From Roseovarius gaetbuli (lineage in GTDB: Bacteria; Pseudomonadota; Alphaproteobacteria; Rhodobacterales; Rhodobacteraceae), in contig NZ_FWFJ01000037.1 in NCBI RefSeq assembly GCF_900172365.1, positions 1 to 39,593 of the forward strand: DNA of 39,593 nucleotides. Direction: 5' to 3'. The position numbers and the translations under genes were made by a program. Under the pieces are notes generated by a model. The model made no database searches and was not told the DNA's origin. It saw only the letters and a list, made by a program, of their open reading frames with translations. How positions within the stretch are numbered: the first letter of the stretch is position 1; each line of letters starts with the position of its first letter. Of this stretch, positions 8,651 through 17,113 are shown in pieces.

Positions 8651-9814
8651 GTGCGCACCATGCTTTCCGATACCGTTGCGCTTTTGCGCGATCTGATCGC
8701 CTTTCCGACCGTTTCGGAAGTGAGCAACCTCGATATGATCGCCTATCTTGCGCATGTGCTTGAATCCCACGGGGCACGGGTCGACATCTTTCATGACGAA
8801 ATCGGCCACAAGGCCAACCTCTTCGCCACCATCGGCCCCGAAGTGGATGGCGGCATCGTTCTGTCAGGGCATTCCGACGTGGTGCCCGTGGCCGAACAGG
8901 ATTGGGCGAGCGATCCGTTCGAATTGATTGAACACGACGGCCATCTTTACGGGCGCGGCACCTGTGACATGAAGGGCTTTATCGCCGCCGCCACGGCCAT
9001 GGCCCCGATCTTTGCCGAACAGGTCAGGGATCGCCCGCTGCATTTTGCCTTTACCTATGACGAAGAGGTGGGCTGTTTCGGGGCGCAGGCCCTTGTCGAC
9101 AGCCTCAAGGCCAAGGGCATCCGCCCTGGCGTGGCGATCATCGGCGAGCCGACCAGCATGCGCATCATCGAGGGCCACAAGGGGTGCTATGAGTATACCA
9201 CCCATTTCAGCGGGCTTGCGGGCCATGGCTCGGCCCCGGACCGCGGCGTGAATGCGGTGGAATATGCGGCGCGCTATATCAACCGGCTGCTGGCGCTCAA
9301 GGATGCCCTGCGCGACCGCGCACCAAGCGACAGCCGCTTTGATCCCCCCTGGACCACGATCAACACCGGCAGCGTAAAGGGCGGCGTGGCCCATAACGTG
9401 ATTGCCTCGAATGCCAGCATCGAGTGGGAAATGCGCCCGGTTCAGGCCTCGGACGCGAGTTTCGTCAAGGATGACCTGCGCCAGTACTGCCGCGACGTGC
9501 TCTTGCCCGCCATGCAAAGCATTTGCCCCGACGCCAATATCGTGACCGAAGTCATCGGCGAGGTTGACGGGCTGGAACCTGCGGAAATGAACGAGGCCAA
9601 GGCTATCCTGATGGAGCTGACCGGCGCCAACGGCGCAGAGCTTGTGCCGTTTGGCACCGAGGCCGGCATCTTTCAGCAATACGGCATGTCGGCGGTGGTC
9701 TGCGGGCCCGGATCAATTGACCAGGCCCATAAGCCCGATGAGTACGTGTCGCTTGATCAGCTTCAGCAATGCCTTGATATGCTGGGGCGGCTTGGCAGCA
9801 AACTGGCTGCCTGA
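8651..9814 (+). CDS. argE: Acetylornithine deacetylase
   Basis: This 387-residue M20-family zinc hydrolase removes acetyl from N-acetyl-L-ornithine in arginine biosynthesis, in the cytoplasm. Metal-ligand motifs are visible: SGHSDVVPV (His74, Asp76), GTCDMKG (Asp106) and the DEEVGCFGAQ segment with the catalytic Glu around 138-139. The dimerisation domain contains the GLAGHGSAPDRGVNAVEYA stretch. The length fits alphaproteobacterial ArgE. The GTG start at 8651 has AAGGA eight bases upstream; an ATG three codons later is the alternative. No other arginine gene is adjacent, so it is probably transcribed alone. Succinyl-diaminopimelate desuccinylase is the nearest alternative, but the overall pattern favours ArgE. 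Confidence 0.88.
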   Translation: MRTMLSDTVALLRDLIAFPTVSEVSNLDMIAYLAHVLESHGARVDIFHDEIGHKANLFATIGPEVDGGIVLSGHSDVVPVAEQDWASDPFELIEHDGHLYGRGTCDMKGFIAAATAMAPIFAEQVRDRPLHFAFTYDEEVGCFGAQALVDSLKAKGIRPGVAIIGEPTSMRIIEGHKGCYEYTTHFSGLAGHGSAPDRGVNAVEYAARYINRLLALKDALRDRAPSDSRFDPPWTTINTGSVKGGVAHNVIASNASIEWEMRPVQASDASFVKDDLRQYCRDVLLPAMQSICPDANIVTEVIGEVDGLEPAEMNEAKAILMELTGANGAELVPFGTEAGIFQQYGMSAVVCGPGSIDQAHKPDEYVSLDQLQQCLDMLGRLGSKLAA

Positions 9815-9980
9815 GGCGCCCCTCCGGTCCCGGTCCCGCAAGATTTCTCTAGAAAAACATGCGCCCTCGCCCTAACTTGTCGGGACAGCGGTAGTAATGG
9901 TATGGTTTTTTCGGACATCCAGCATGGGACGGCATCCGATATTGCCCTTCGCCTTAGGCATGACCGGGCCGCGGTATTAT

Positions 9981-10613
9981 ATGACACTTAAAATTATCGG
10001 CTCGGGTTTCGGACGCACCGGAACAATGTCAACGAAACTGGCCCTCGAACATCTTGGACTTGGGCCCTGTCACCATATGGTCGAAGTCATGGAAAACCCG
10101 GCCCAACCGGCGCATTGGGCCGCCATCGCCGCAGGCAGGCCGGTGGATTGGACCGCAGTTTTTGACGGCTACAACGCCCAGGTCGACTGGCCCGGCGCAG
10201 CGGTCTGGCCGCAAACGATCACTGCCTTTCCCGAGGCCAAGGTGATCCATACCGAACGCCCCGAAGACGCATGGTGGAACAGCTTCAGCACCACGATCAG
10301 CAAGTTTTTCACCAATGCGCCCGAGATGGACCTGCCGCCGCATATTCATGATATCTTTCGCACGATGTCGGACTGGTTCCTGAAGGATACCTTTGAGGAT
10401 CACAGCGACCGCGACTGTGCCATTGCCGCTTATCGCGCGAACAATCAGACGGTGCGCGATCAGGTTCCTTCCGACCGCCTCCTGGTGTTTCACGTCACCG
10501 ATGGCTGGCAACCGCTCTGCGATTTCCTGGAGGTGCCGGTTCCCGATATTCCGTTCCCGCGCAGCAACCCGCGTGATGAATTCTGGGCGCATTTCGGCGG
10601 CGAGCCGGACTAG
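9981..10613 (+). CDS. Sulfotransferase-family protein
   Basis: This 210-residue protein begins MTLKIIGSGFGRTGTMSTKL. The GFGRTGT segment matches the 5'-phosphosulfate binding loop of the P-loop sulfotransferase fold, specifically the small bacterial group often annotated as Sulfotransfer_4. The HHMVEV segment after the first helix and the FPEAKVIHTERPEDAWWNS segment, which carries the 3'-phosphate-binding Arg region, support this. The substrate cannot be inferred. The ATG at 9981 is chosen because it places the P-loop at the usual distance from the N-terminus; upstream in-frame Met codons add residues with no family similarity, though the ribosome site is poor. It ends facing trmB. Confidence 0.75.
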   Translation: MTLKIIGSGFGRTGTMSTKLALEHLGLGPCHHMVEVMENPAQPAHWAAIAAGRPVDWTAVFDGYNAQVDWPGAAVWPQTITAFPEAKVIHTERPEDAWWNSFSTTISKFFTNAPEMDLPPHIHDIFRTMSDWFLKDTFEDHSDRDCAIAAYRANNQTVRDQVPSDRLLVFHVTDGWQPLCDFLEVPVPDIPFPRSNPRDEFWAHFGGEPD

Positions 10614-10662
10614 CGCCGCCTAGAGGACGAGACCGGCACGCAAAAGCTGGGCGAGTGGCCGC

Positions 10663-11376
10663 TCAGCGCTTGCGGAAGGTCAGGTAATGCGGCACGCGCC
10701 CTTCGCGCAGGGCCTTTTGCTCATAGCGCGTCGATATCCAGTCATCCCATGGCTCGCGCCAATCGCTGGGGCGCTCTGCAAGCCACTCGAACCCGTGGCG
10801 CGGCACCTCTTCAAGCGTTTGGCGCACGTAATCGGGAATGTCCGTCGCCACCCGGAAAATGGCGCCTTTTTTCATGACCTTGCAGAGCGGTGTTAAATGC
10901 TCTTCGGTGACAAACCGGCGCCTGTGGTGGCGTTTTTTCGGCCATGGATCAGGATAAAGAAGAAACGCCCGAGAGATCGAGCCCTCTGGCAAGACGTCAA
11001 ACATATGGCGCACGTCGCCGGGATAAACCGCGATGTTGTGCGCCTCGGCCGTGCGGATTTTCCCCAAGAGCATGGCCACGCCGTTGATGAACGGCTCGCA
11101 ACCGATGATGCCGACGTCAGGGTTTTGAACGGCCTGATGCACCATATGCTCGCCCCCGCCAAAGCCGATCTCAAGCCAGACATCGCGACCGCCAAAAAGC
11201 GCTTTCAGGTCAATGTTTTCGCGGTCGGGGTTCTCGTCCCATCCAACCGATCCCGGCGAGAGTTTCGCCAGATCTTCGTCAAGATAGGTCTCTTGGCTTG
11301 GCCGCAGGGTCTTGCCCTTGAACCGACCATAAAAGTTGCGCCAAGGCGCGCCTGAGGGATGTGTTTCGCGCTTCAT
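10663..11376 (-). CDS. trmB: tRNA (guanine-N7-)-methyltransferase
   Basis: TrmB uses S-adenosylmethionine to methylate guanine at position 46 in the variable loop of tRNAs. The 237-residue protein has the SAM-binding motif LEIGFGGGEHM followed by the acidic GCEPF segment. It also has the family-specific FLLYPDPWPKKRHHRRR stretch, which contacts tRNA and substrate guanine, and a C-terminal part ending in the YEQKALREGR region. It lies 44 bases downstream of metK on the same strand, so its methyl donor is made by the gene in front of it. A hairpin sits in the gap, and expression may partly follow the metK riboswitch. Confidence 0.93.
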   Translation of the reverse strand: MKRETHPSGAPWRNFYGRFKGKTLRPSQETYLDEDLAKLSPGSVGWDENPDRENIDLKALFGGRDVWLEIGFGGGEHMVHQAVQNPDVGIIGCEPFINGVAMLLGKIRTAEAHNIAVYPGDVRHMFDVLPEGSISRAFLLYPDPWPKKRHHRRRFVTEEHLTPLCKVMKKGAIFRVATDIPDYVRQTLEEVPRHGFEWLAERPSDWREPWDDWISTRYEQKALREGRVPHYLTFRKR

Positions 11377-11387
11377 ATCCAGTTAAA

Positions 11388-11412
11388 CTGGCACGCGAAG
11401 AACGCGCGCCAG
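11388..11412 (-). terminator. Hairpin between metK and trmB
   Basis: CTGGCACGCG at 11388-11397 pairs with CGCGCGCCAG at 11403-11412 (one wobble pair) across a five-base loop. On the transcribed minus strand it is followed only by TTTAA. It could attenuate read-through from metK into trmB, or process the transcript, rather than fully terminate it. Confidence 0.4.
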
Positions 11413-11420
11413 CCCCTTGA

Positions 11421-12587
11421 TTAAACGGCTTTTTTCAAAGCCTCGATCAGATCTGTGCGTTCCCAGCTAAAGCCGCCATCGGCTTCGGGTGCGCGGCCAA
11501 AATGGCCATAGGCCGCTGTGCGCGAATAGATCGGGCGGCAGAGGTCAAGATGCTCGCGGATGCCGCGCGGGGTAAGGTCCATGCAGGCCTCGACCGCTTT
11601 TTCGATCCGCATGTCCTCCACCTGCCCGGTGCCATGCGTATCGACATAGATCGACAGCGGCTTGGCCACACCGATCGCATAGCTGAGCTGCAGGGTGCAG
11701 CGTGCTGCCAGACCTGCCGCAACCACGTTCTTGGCCACATAGCGCGCCGCATAGGCCGCCGAACGGTCCACCTTTGTCGGGTCTTTGCCCGAGAACGCGC
11801 CGCCGCCATGCGGGGCCGCGCCGCCATAGGTATCAACGATGATCTTGCGCCCGGTCAGGCCTGCATCGCCATCCGGCCCACCGATCACGAAGGTGCCGGT
11901 CGGGTTCACCCACCATTCGGTTTTCTCGGTCAGCCAGCCGACCGGGAGAACCTCTTTGATGTAGGGCTCGACAATGGCGCGAATGTCGTCGCTGGTCTGG
12001 CTTTCATCGGTGTGCTGGGTCGACAGAACAAGCTGTGTTACCTCGACCGGGCGACCGTCTTCATAGCGCAGGGTCAGCTGTGACTTGGCATCCGGCCCAA
12101 GTGTCGGCTCGGCCCCGGATTTGCGCGCCTCTGCAAGCCGCTTGAGGATCGCATGAGCATAGAGAATGGGGGCCGGCATCAATTCTTTTGTTTCATCAAC
12201 CGCATAGCCGAACATGATGCCCTGATCCCCGGCGCCGTCACGATCGACGCCCTGTGCGATATGCGCCGATTGCGGGTGCAACAGGTTCTGGAACGACAGG
12301 TGCTTCCAGTGGAACTTTTCCTGCTCGTAGCCGATATCGCGCACACACTCGCGCACGATGGCCTCAACGCCGCCCATGAACGTCTTGAGACGCTGAGGAT
12401 CCGACAGACCCACCTCGCCACCAACGACCACAAAGTTGGTGGTGGCGAAGGTTTCACAGGCCACGCGGGCGTTGGCCTCTTCGGCCAGAAAGGCATCAAG
12501 GATCGCGTCCGAGATACGATCACATACCTTATCGGGATGCCCTTCCGAGACCGACTCGGAAGTGAAAAGATAGTTCTGTCTTGCCAT
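11421..12587 (-). CDS. metK: S-adenosylmethionine synthase
   Basis: MetK makes S-adenosylmethionine from methionine and ATP. The 388-residue protein has the N-terminal signature [16 protein letters not shown], the [12 protein letters not shown] motif and the glycine-rich [16 protein letters not shown] stretch that holds the triphosphate. Length and motifs are complete. The ATG at 12587 follows GGAG of the leader at about the right distance, and that GGAG is part of the riboswitch fold described separately. So translation start and ligand sensing share the same bases. It is followed by trmB and preceded by lnt on the same strand. Confidence 0.96.
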   Translation of the reverse strand: MARQNYLFTSESVSEGHPDKVCDRISDAILDAFLAEEANARVACETFATTNFVVVGGEVGLSDPQRLKTFMGGVEAIVRECVRDIGYEQEKFHWKHLSFQNLLHPQSAHIAQGVDRDGAGDQGIMFGYAVDETKELMPAPILYAHAILKRLAEARKSGAEPTLGPDAKSQLTLRYEDGRPVEVTQLVLSTQHTDESQTSDDIRAIVEPYIKEVLPVGWLTEKTEWWVNPTGTFVIGGPDGDAGLTGRKIIVDTYGGAAPHGGGAFSGKDPTKVDRSAAYAARYVAKNVVAAGLAARCTLQLSYAIGVAKPLSIYVDTHGTGQVEDMRIEKAVEACMDLTPRGIREHLDLCRPIYSRTAAYGHFGRAPEADGGFSWERTDLIEALKKAV

Positions 12588-12592
12588 GAAAA

Positions 12593-12636
12593 CGCTCCAA
12601 TATTCTATCGCGCCACGCCAGGAAGCCGTTGTGACG
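12593..12636 (-). promoter_or_regulatory. SAM/SAH riboswitch in the metK leader
   Basis: The leader contains CACAACGGCTTCCTGGCGTG (12633-12614) and, after a short linker, ATTGGAGCG (12601-12593). These match the conserved core of the SAM/SAH riboswitch class known from Rhodobacterales metK leaders. CGTCAC (12636-12631) can pair with GTGGCG (12616-12611). The loop GCTTCC can form a pseudoknot with GGAGC, which contains the ribosome-binding site of metK. Ligand binding would therefore hide the ribosome site and lower metK translation when S-adenosylmethionine is plentiful. The linker between stem and GGAG, about nine bases, is somewhat longer than in the minimal crystallised form. Confidence 0.9.
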
Positions 12637-12646
12637 AATTTGGGCT

Positions 12647-12675
12647 TGGTTACGCCCCTGCCCGGTTCGCGTCAA
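12647..12675 (-). promoter_or_regulatory. Candidate metK promoter
   Basis: TTGACG (12675-12670) and TAACCA (12652-12647) are separated by 17 bases, just past the lnt stop codon. Transcription would begin near 12640, exactly in front of the riboswitch stem. The -10 match is weak, so the call rests mainly on the -35 box and this placement. Confidence 0.45.
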
Positions 12676-12678
12676 TCA

Positions 12679-14202
12679 CTATATGCCAGGGGCGGTTTGC
12701 CTGTTGCCGATGCGTGACAAACCAAGCAGCAGAGCGAAAAGCGCGACCATACCCAGATCGCCGGTGCGCGCATAAAGCGTGCGCGGCAAGGGCGGCGGCA
12801 AGGGCGCATCGCGCCAGCCCGCCTTGCCCATGGCGATCTCGGCCGTGATCCGGCCGGTGGCGTCGATCATCGCCGAAACCCCGGTATTGGCGACCCGGAT
12901 CATCGGTAGGCCCTGTTCGGCGCTGCGCAGCCGCGCCTGCGCCAGATGCTGATAGGGGCCAGAGACCTGACCAAACCACGCGTCATTGGTGATCAAAAGC
13001 ATGAAATCGGGGCGCTCGGGCGCCGACAGGACATCCTGCGCGAAGACCCCCTCGTAACAGATCAGCGGCAAGGCCGCGCCAAGCCCGCCCATGTCGATTA
13101 CCTGCGCCCCCGGCCCCGAGGAATAGCCCTGCCCCTCATTGGCGGCGAGGCCGTGAATGCCGATCTGCCCAAGCCAGTCGCCAAAGGGCATATATTCGCC
13201 GAAGGGCACGAGATGATGTTTGTCATAGACCGCCGCGACGGTGCCACCGGCCTCAATCAGGGCGAGCGAATTGTAAAGCCGTGGCCCGTCATAGCGTTGC
13301 AAGCCAACAACCACCGGCACGCCGCCCGCCGCCGCCGAGATCACCTCAAGCGTCGGCGCGGCGGTGTTGAGCATGACCGGCACCGCCGTTTCCGGCCAGA
13401 CGATCAGATCGGGGCGTTGCTCACCTGCCTGCGTGAACAGGATCTGGCGGTCGAAAAACCCCTGTATCTTGTCAGCCTGCCACTTTTCGTGTTGCGGCGC
13501 ATTGGGCTGGATCAGGCGCACGACGGGTGCGTCGCTCGGCGCCGCCGCGTCAGGGCGCAAGGTCGCCCCCAAGGGCCAGAGCAAGCCAAGCGCAACCACC
13601 ACGACGGCGGCCCGACGCCCGCCCGACACGGCATGCCAAAGCGCCGCCGCCCCGCCAAGCACAAGCGCCGTGAGGCCCAGAGATCCCGCGTAAGAGGCCC
13701 AGTGCAACAGGCCGGTATCAATCAAAACATGCCCCGGCTGCGCCCATGGAAAACCGGTGAAAACATATCCGCGCGCGGCCTCGGCCAGGCCAAGCCCGCC
13801 GATAAATCCGGCCACACCGCCCCCGGCCGCGCGGCCAAGCGCAAGGCCGCCTGCAAAGAACAGGGCAAGCCCCGCCGCAAGCCCCAAAAGCGCGAAAGGT
13901 GCCATCCAGCCGTGACGCGCCACATCGACCAGGAACGGCTCGACGATCCAGCTGAGCGCGAGCAGGAAATAGCCGGTGCCGAAGGCCCAGCCGAGCCACG
14001 CCGCCTGACGCCAATCAGAGACCTTGAGGAACAGGCCAATGAGCAGCGCGAACATCACCAGCGTCACCGGCCAGAGGCCAAAGGGCGCTTGCCCTAGAGC
14101 GGCGAGCGCGCCAATGGCAATGACACTTAGCCAGCGGCGCAGCGGCGCCATGCCGGAGATGCGGCGCAAGGCCCGATCCGGCAGGCCTGAAAGCTTAGCC
14201 AT
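12679..14202 (-). CDS. lnt: Apolipoprotein N-acyltransferase
   Basis: Lnt adds the third acyl chain to the N-terminal Cys of outer-membrane lipoproteins. The 507-residue protein has several N-terminal membrane helices (about residues 20-210), followed by a periplasmic nitrilase-like domain. Its catalytic triad is seen as the Glu of VWPETAVP, a Lys in the central part and the Cys of LICYEGVF. A last membrane helix lies near the C-terminus (LGMVALFALLLGLS). It overlaps the preceding CBS-domain gene by eight bases, indicating translational coupling. Two predicted lipoproteins encoded nearby, and a SPOR and a TolC lipoprotein elsewhere in the window, would be among its substrates. Confidence 0.93.
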   Translation of the reverse strand: MAKLSGLPDRALRRISGMAPLRRWLSVIAIGALAALGQAPFGLWPVTLVMFALLIGLFLKVSDWRQAAWLGWAFGTGYFLLALSWIVEPFLVDVARHGWMAPFALLGLAAGLALFFAGGLALGRAAGGGVAGFIGGLGLAEAARGYVFTGFPWAQPGHVLIDTGLLHWASYAGSLGLTALVLGGAAALWHAVSGGRRAAVVVVALGLLWPLGATLRPDAAAPSDAPVVRLIQPNAPQHEKWQADKIQGFFDRQILFTQAGEQRPDLIVWPETAVPVMLNTAAPTLEVISAAAGGVPVVVGLQRYDGPRLYNSLALIEAGGTVAAVYDKHHLVPFGEYMPFGDWLGQIGIHGLAANEGQGYSSGPGAQVIDMGGLGAALPLICYEGVFAQDVLSAPERPDFMLLITNDAWFGQVSGPYQHLAQARLRSAEQGLPMIRVANTGVSAMIDATGRITAEIAMGKAGWRDAPLPPPLPRTLYARTGDLGMVALFALLLGLSRIGNRQTAPGI

Positions 14203-15082
14203 TCACCGGCTCGGCAAGACGGACGCGCAGGCGTTTGACCCGGCGCGGATCGGCCTCCATCACTTCGATGACGGGGCCGGCTGGATGCTCGATCACCTCG
14301 CCGCGCACCGGCACCCGGCCAAGCAGCATGAAGACCAGCCCGCCAAGCGTGTCGATTTCCTCTTCATCGACCGAATCCACATCGGTCAGGGATTGGCCGA
14401 TTTCGGCCTCGAAATCCTCAAGCGGGGTTTTGGCGAGCGCCACGTAACAGCCGGGGCTTTCTTCGTTCCAGAAATGGCCCTCGTCGATGTCATGCTCGTC
14501 CTCGATCTCGCCGACGACCTGTTCGATCAGGTCTTCGATGGTAACCAGACCGTCAACGCCGCCATATTCGTCAATCACAAGCGCCATGTGACGCCGCTCG
14601 GCCTGCATCTTTTGCAAGAGCACGCCAATCGGCATCGAGGGCGGCACGAACAACAACGGCCGCAGCATCCGCTTGAGCGAAAACCGCCCGCCATTGCCGT
14701 TGAACCCATGCTTGAGCGCAAAATCCTTGAGGTGCACCATGCCGATCGGCGTATCCAGCGTGCCCTCATAGACCGGCAGGCGGGTCATGCCGCTGTTGCG
14801 GAAAACATGCACCAGCTCATCTTTGGTGATGGTGGCGGGCACCGAGACGATATCGGCCTTGGGGATGGCCACGTCTTCGACCGCCATATCCCGCAGGTTG
14901 CGCATGCCAAAGCCGCCGTTGGTCGGCGTTGCATCTTCGTGCTCGTCCAAAGCTGTGGCATCGGTGGGGTTGAACACACCTATGAAACGGCGAAAAAAAC
15001 CGCCTGTTTCTTCACTTGTCGTCTGGTCTTCCGGCTGCGCGCTTTGCGCTGCGTTAGAAGACCCGTCGATACTCTCGCCCAT
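14195..15082 (-). CDS. CBS-domain protein of the CorC/HlyC (TlyC) family
   Basis: This 295-residue soluble protein has a pair of CBS domains (first around [20 protein letters not shown], second around [19 protein letters not shown]), followed by a CorC_HlyC domain at the C-terminus. It lacks the membrane DUF21 domain of the larger relatives. CorC-type proteins have been linked to magnesium and cobalt efflux, but many, including this short form, are often called hemolysin-like. The precise role is uncertain. The ATG at 15082 is chosen over a TTG nine codons upstream because GGAAAG precedes it. It sits between ybeY and lnt, an order kept widely in Alphaproteobacteria. Confidence 0.87.
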   Translation of the reverse strand: MGESIDGSSNAAQSAQPEDQTTSEETGGFFRRFIGVFNPTDATALDEHEDATPTNGGFGMRNLRDMAVEDVAIPKADIVSVPATITKDELVHVFRNSGMTRLPVYEGTLDTPIGMVHLKDFALKHGFNGNGGRFSLKRMLRPLLFVPPSMPIGVLLQKMQAERRHMALVIDEYGGVDGLVTIEDLIEQVVGEIEDEHDIDEGHFWNEESPGCYVALAKTPLEDFEAEIGQSLTDVDSVDEEEIDTLGGLVFMLLGRVPVRGEVIEHPAGPVIEVMEADPRRVKRLRVRLAEPVNG

Positions 15083-15121
15083 CCGTCTCTTTCCAGTTTG
15101 CGGGCACAAGCGCCCAATAGC

Positions 15122-15610
15122 CTAATATGGGTCAGGTAACCCCAGTTTGCCAAGTATCGCCACTTCGGTTGCTTCCATCAAAGTGGCATCTTGGTCACGG
15201 ATATGATCATAGCCCAACAAATGCAGGACCGCGTGCACAATCAGGTGCGTCACATGATCGCCAAGCGGCTTGTCGCCAGCGGCGGCCTCGGCGGCGCAGG
15301 TGTCATAGGCGATCGCGATATCGCCAAGCTCAGCGTCTTGGCCGGGTACCGGCAGATCGGGCACCGCGCCGGGGGTCTCGGGCGCGCGCTCGTCGCTTGG
15401 CCAGGACAGCACGTTGGTCGGTTGCGGCTTTTCACGAAAATCACCGTTCAGCACGGCGATGCGCGCATCGTCACAGCCCAAGACGCTGATTTCAAAGGCG
15501 TCCGGGTCAAGCCCGAGATGCGTCAGCGTCGCCGTGGCCGCGCGTTCGGCCAATGGCTCAAGCTGCGCCGCCTGCCAGCGGTCGTCTTCTATCATCACCT
15601 CGGTCAACAT
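15122..15610 (-). CDS. ybeY: Endoribonuclease YbeY (rRNA maturation factor)
   Basis: YbeY is a zinc-dependent single-strand RNase needed for 16S rRNA 3'-end maturation and ribosome quality control. The hallmark HLIVHAVLHLLGYDH motif, with three zinc-ligand His residues, is complete, and the upstream TNVLSWPSDE segment is typical. The start is set at ATG 15610 (162 residues), 19 bases downstream of the phoH stop; further upstream codons overlap phoH and are not conserved in style. A second Met five codons later is possible. The phoH-ybeY pair is a standard arrangement. Confidence 0.92.
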   Translation of the reverse strand: MLTEVMIEDDRWQAAQLEPLAERAATATLTHLGLDPDAFEISVLGCDDARIAVLNGDFREKPQPTNVLSWPSDERAPETPGAVPDLPVPGQDAELGDIAIAYDTCAAEAAAGDKPLGDHVTHLIVHAVLHLLGYDHIRDQDATLMEATEVAILGKLGLPDPY

Positions 15611-15629
15611 CCCATTGCGCGCCCTTGCG

Positions 15630-16637
15630 TTACACGTCCGCCTCATAGGCCTCGATGATCGCGGCCACAAGTGGATGGCGTACCACATCTTTGGATGTGA
15701 AATAGTTAAAGCTGATCTTGGGAATGGTTTTCAAAAGCCGCTCTGCATCCGAAAGCCCCGACGGCACCCCGCGTGGCAGGTCAATCTGGGTGCGATCGCC
15801 GGTGATCACCATGCGGCTGCCCTCGCCAAGGCGGGTCAGGAACATCTTCATCTGCATCGAGGTGGCGTTTTGCGCCTCATCCAGCACCACAAAGGCATTC
15901 GACAGGGTGCGCCCGCGCATGAAGGCCAGCGGCGCGATCTCGATCCGCTTTTCCTCGATCAGCTTGGCAAGCTGTTTGCCGGGCAGGAAATCGTTCAGCG
16001 CGTCATAAAGCGGCTGCATGTAGGGGTCGACCTTGTCCTTCATGTCACCGGGCAGATAGCCAAGCTTTTCGCCCGCCTCGACCGCCGGACGCGACAGGAT
16101 GATGCGATCCACATGGCCCTCGATGAACATATTCACCGCCACCGCCACCGCCAGATAGGTCTTGCCGGTGCCCGCAGGTCCGATGCCAAAGGCCAGTTCA
16201 TTGGCAAACAGCGAGTGAACATAGGCCTTTTGCGCGTCGGTGCGCGGCTCGACCAGCTTTTTGCGGGTCTTGATCTCGACCGCGCCGCCCTTGAACATCT
16301 CAAGCTGATCCCCGTCGCGCGCGCCAGTGCCCGCATCCGAGCCGCCCATGCGCAGTTCGCGGTCGACATCCCCGTGTTCGACGCCCTTGCCGGTTTCAAG
16401 CCGCCCGTAAAGCGCGTTCAGCACGCTCACCGCCTCGGCGGCGGCGGCCTCTTCGCCGATGATCGACAAGTGATTGCCGCGCCGGACGATCTGCACGCCA
16501 AGGCTGCGCTCGATCTCGGCAAGGTTCTTGTCATATTCGCCGCACAGATCAATCAGCAGCTTGTTATCGGGAAATTCAATCACGGCTTCGTGGATCGAAG
16601 CCACGTCGGAAACGGGGGGTGGCGCGCTATGGACCAA
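15630..16637 (-). CDS. phoH: PhoH-family ATPase
   Basis: PhoH-like proteins are cytoplasmic P-loop ATPases related to the helicase core, usually encoded next to ybeY and thought to act in RNA metabolism. The 335-residue protein has Walker A GPAGTGKT at 153-160 and the Walker B stretch FVVLDEAQN. Family blocks IILSRPAVEAGEKLGYLPGD and MVITGDRTQIDLPRG are also present. An N-terminal KH-like region (about 20-75) is present as in typical members. It is separated from the upstream small lipoprotein gene by a strong terminator, so phoH probably has its own promoter in the 150-base gap. Confidence 0.92.
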   Translation of the reverse strand: MVHSAPPPVSDVASIHEAVIEFPDNKLLIDLCGEYDKNLAEIERSLGVQIVRRGNHLSIIGEEAAAAEAVSVLNALYGRLETGKGVEHGDVDRELRMGGSDAGTGARDGDQLEMFKGGAVEIKTRKKLVEPRTDAQKAYVHSLFANELAFGIGPAGTGKTYLAVAVAVNMFIEGHVDRIILSRPAVEAGEKLGYLPGDMKDKVDPYMQPLYDALNDFLPGKQLAKLIEEKRIEIAPLAFMRGRTLSNAFVVLDEAQNATSMQMKMFLTRLGEGSRMVITGDRTQIDLPRGVPSGLSDAERLLKTIPKISFNYFTSKDVVRHPLVAAIIEAYEADV

Positions 16638-16733
16638 TCAGTTCTCCCAAAACCAGAGGTGTGACTTCAGCCTGCCAAGTTGCGCGGCAAGGTGCAAGCG
16701 GTGGGTGGCGAAACTTTGCCCTCCACAACGAAA

Positions 16734-16759
16734 AACTGCGGACCCTTCGGCCCGCAGTT
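16734..16759. terminator. Bidirectional rho-independent terminator
   Basis: An 11-bp stem with one wobble pair (outer arms AACTGCGG at 16734-16741 and CCGCAGTT at 16752-16759) closes on a four-base loop. It is followed by T5 on the minus strand and, three bases on, T6 on the plus strand. On the minus strand it ends the two-gene OmpA/lipoprotein transcript before phoH. Confidence 0.85.
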
Positions 16760-16786
16760 CGATTTTTTGAGCTGTGATCGCCACGC

Positions 16787-17104
16787 TCAGAGCGAATCCG
16801 GGATCGAGCTGCCGCCTTTGAAGTTGCCGGTGGCGACCGTCGCCGGGCCGACGCCCGAACAGACCGGCTTGCCGAACTTATCGAGACGTTGCGACAGGTA
16901 GCCCTCGACGCCATCGTCGATGATCCAGTGATCACAGCCGTTGGGGTCAATCCAGATACCGGCCTGAAGCTGGCTCAGATGTTTCTTGTCGGTGCCGCGA
17001 TCGCGGGTCTTGTCGGCCCCGACCGCGCCATGACCGCCACCTTCACAGGCGGCAAGCAGGCCGATGATCGGAAGCGCGAGTGCAAGTTTAACTGTTTTCA
17101 TCAT
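16787..17104 (-). CDS. Small lipoprotein sharing a motif with the adjacent OmpA-like protein
   Basis: This 105-residue predicted lipoprotein has a signal peptide KLALALPIIGLLAACEGG with lipobox LAAC, so it should be anchored in a membrane, probably the outer one. Residues about 48-82 (IWIDPNGCDHWIIDDGVEGY followed by a downstream GKPVC) closely match residues of the OmpA-like protein encoded nine bases upstream. The two genes seem to share one small Trp/Cys-rich module. It has no OmpA peptidoglycan-binding domain. AAGGGG lies five to six bases before the ATG at 17104. Two Cys flank the conserved block and could form a disulfide. No function can be named. Confidence 0.8.
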   Translation of the reverse strand: MMKTVKLALALPIIGLLAACEGGGHGAVGADKTRDRGTDKKHLSQLQAGIWIDPNGCDHWIIDDGVEGYLSQRLDKFGKPVCSGVGPATVATGNFKGGSSIPDSL

Positions 17105-17113
17105 CCGGTCCCC

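Noticed and set aside
9815..9980. Terminator or small RNA between argE and the sulfotransferase-family gene
   Set aside because: I find no stable hairpin with a T-run and no family-like RNA in this gap.
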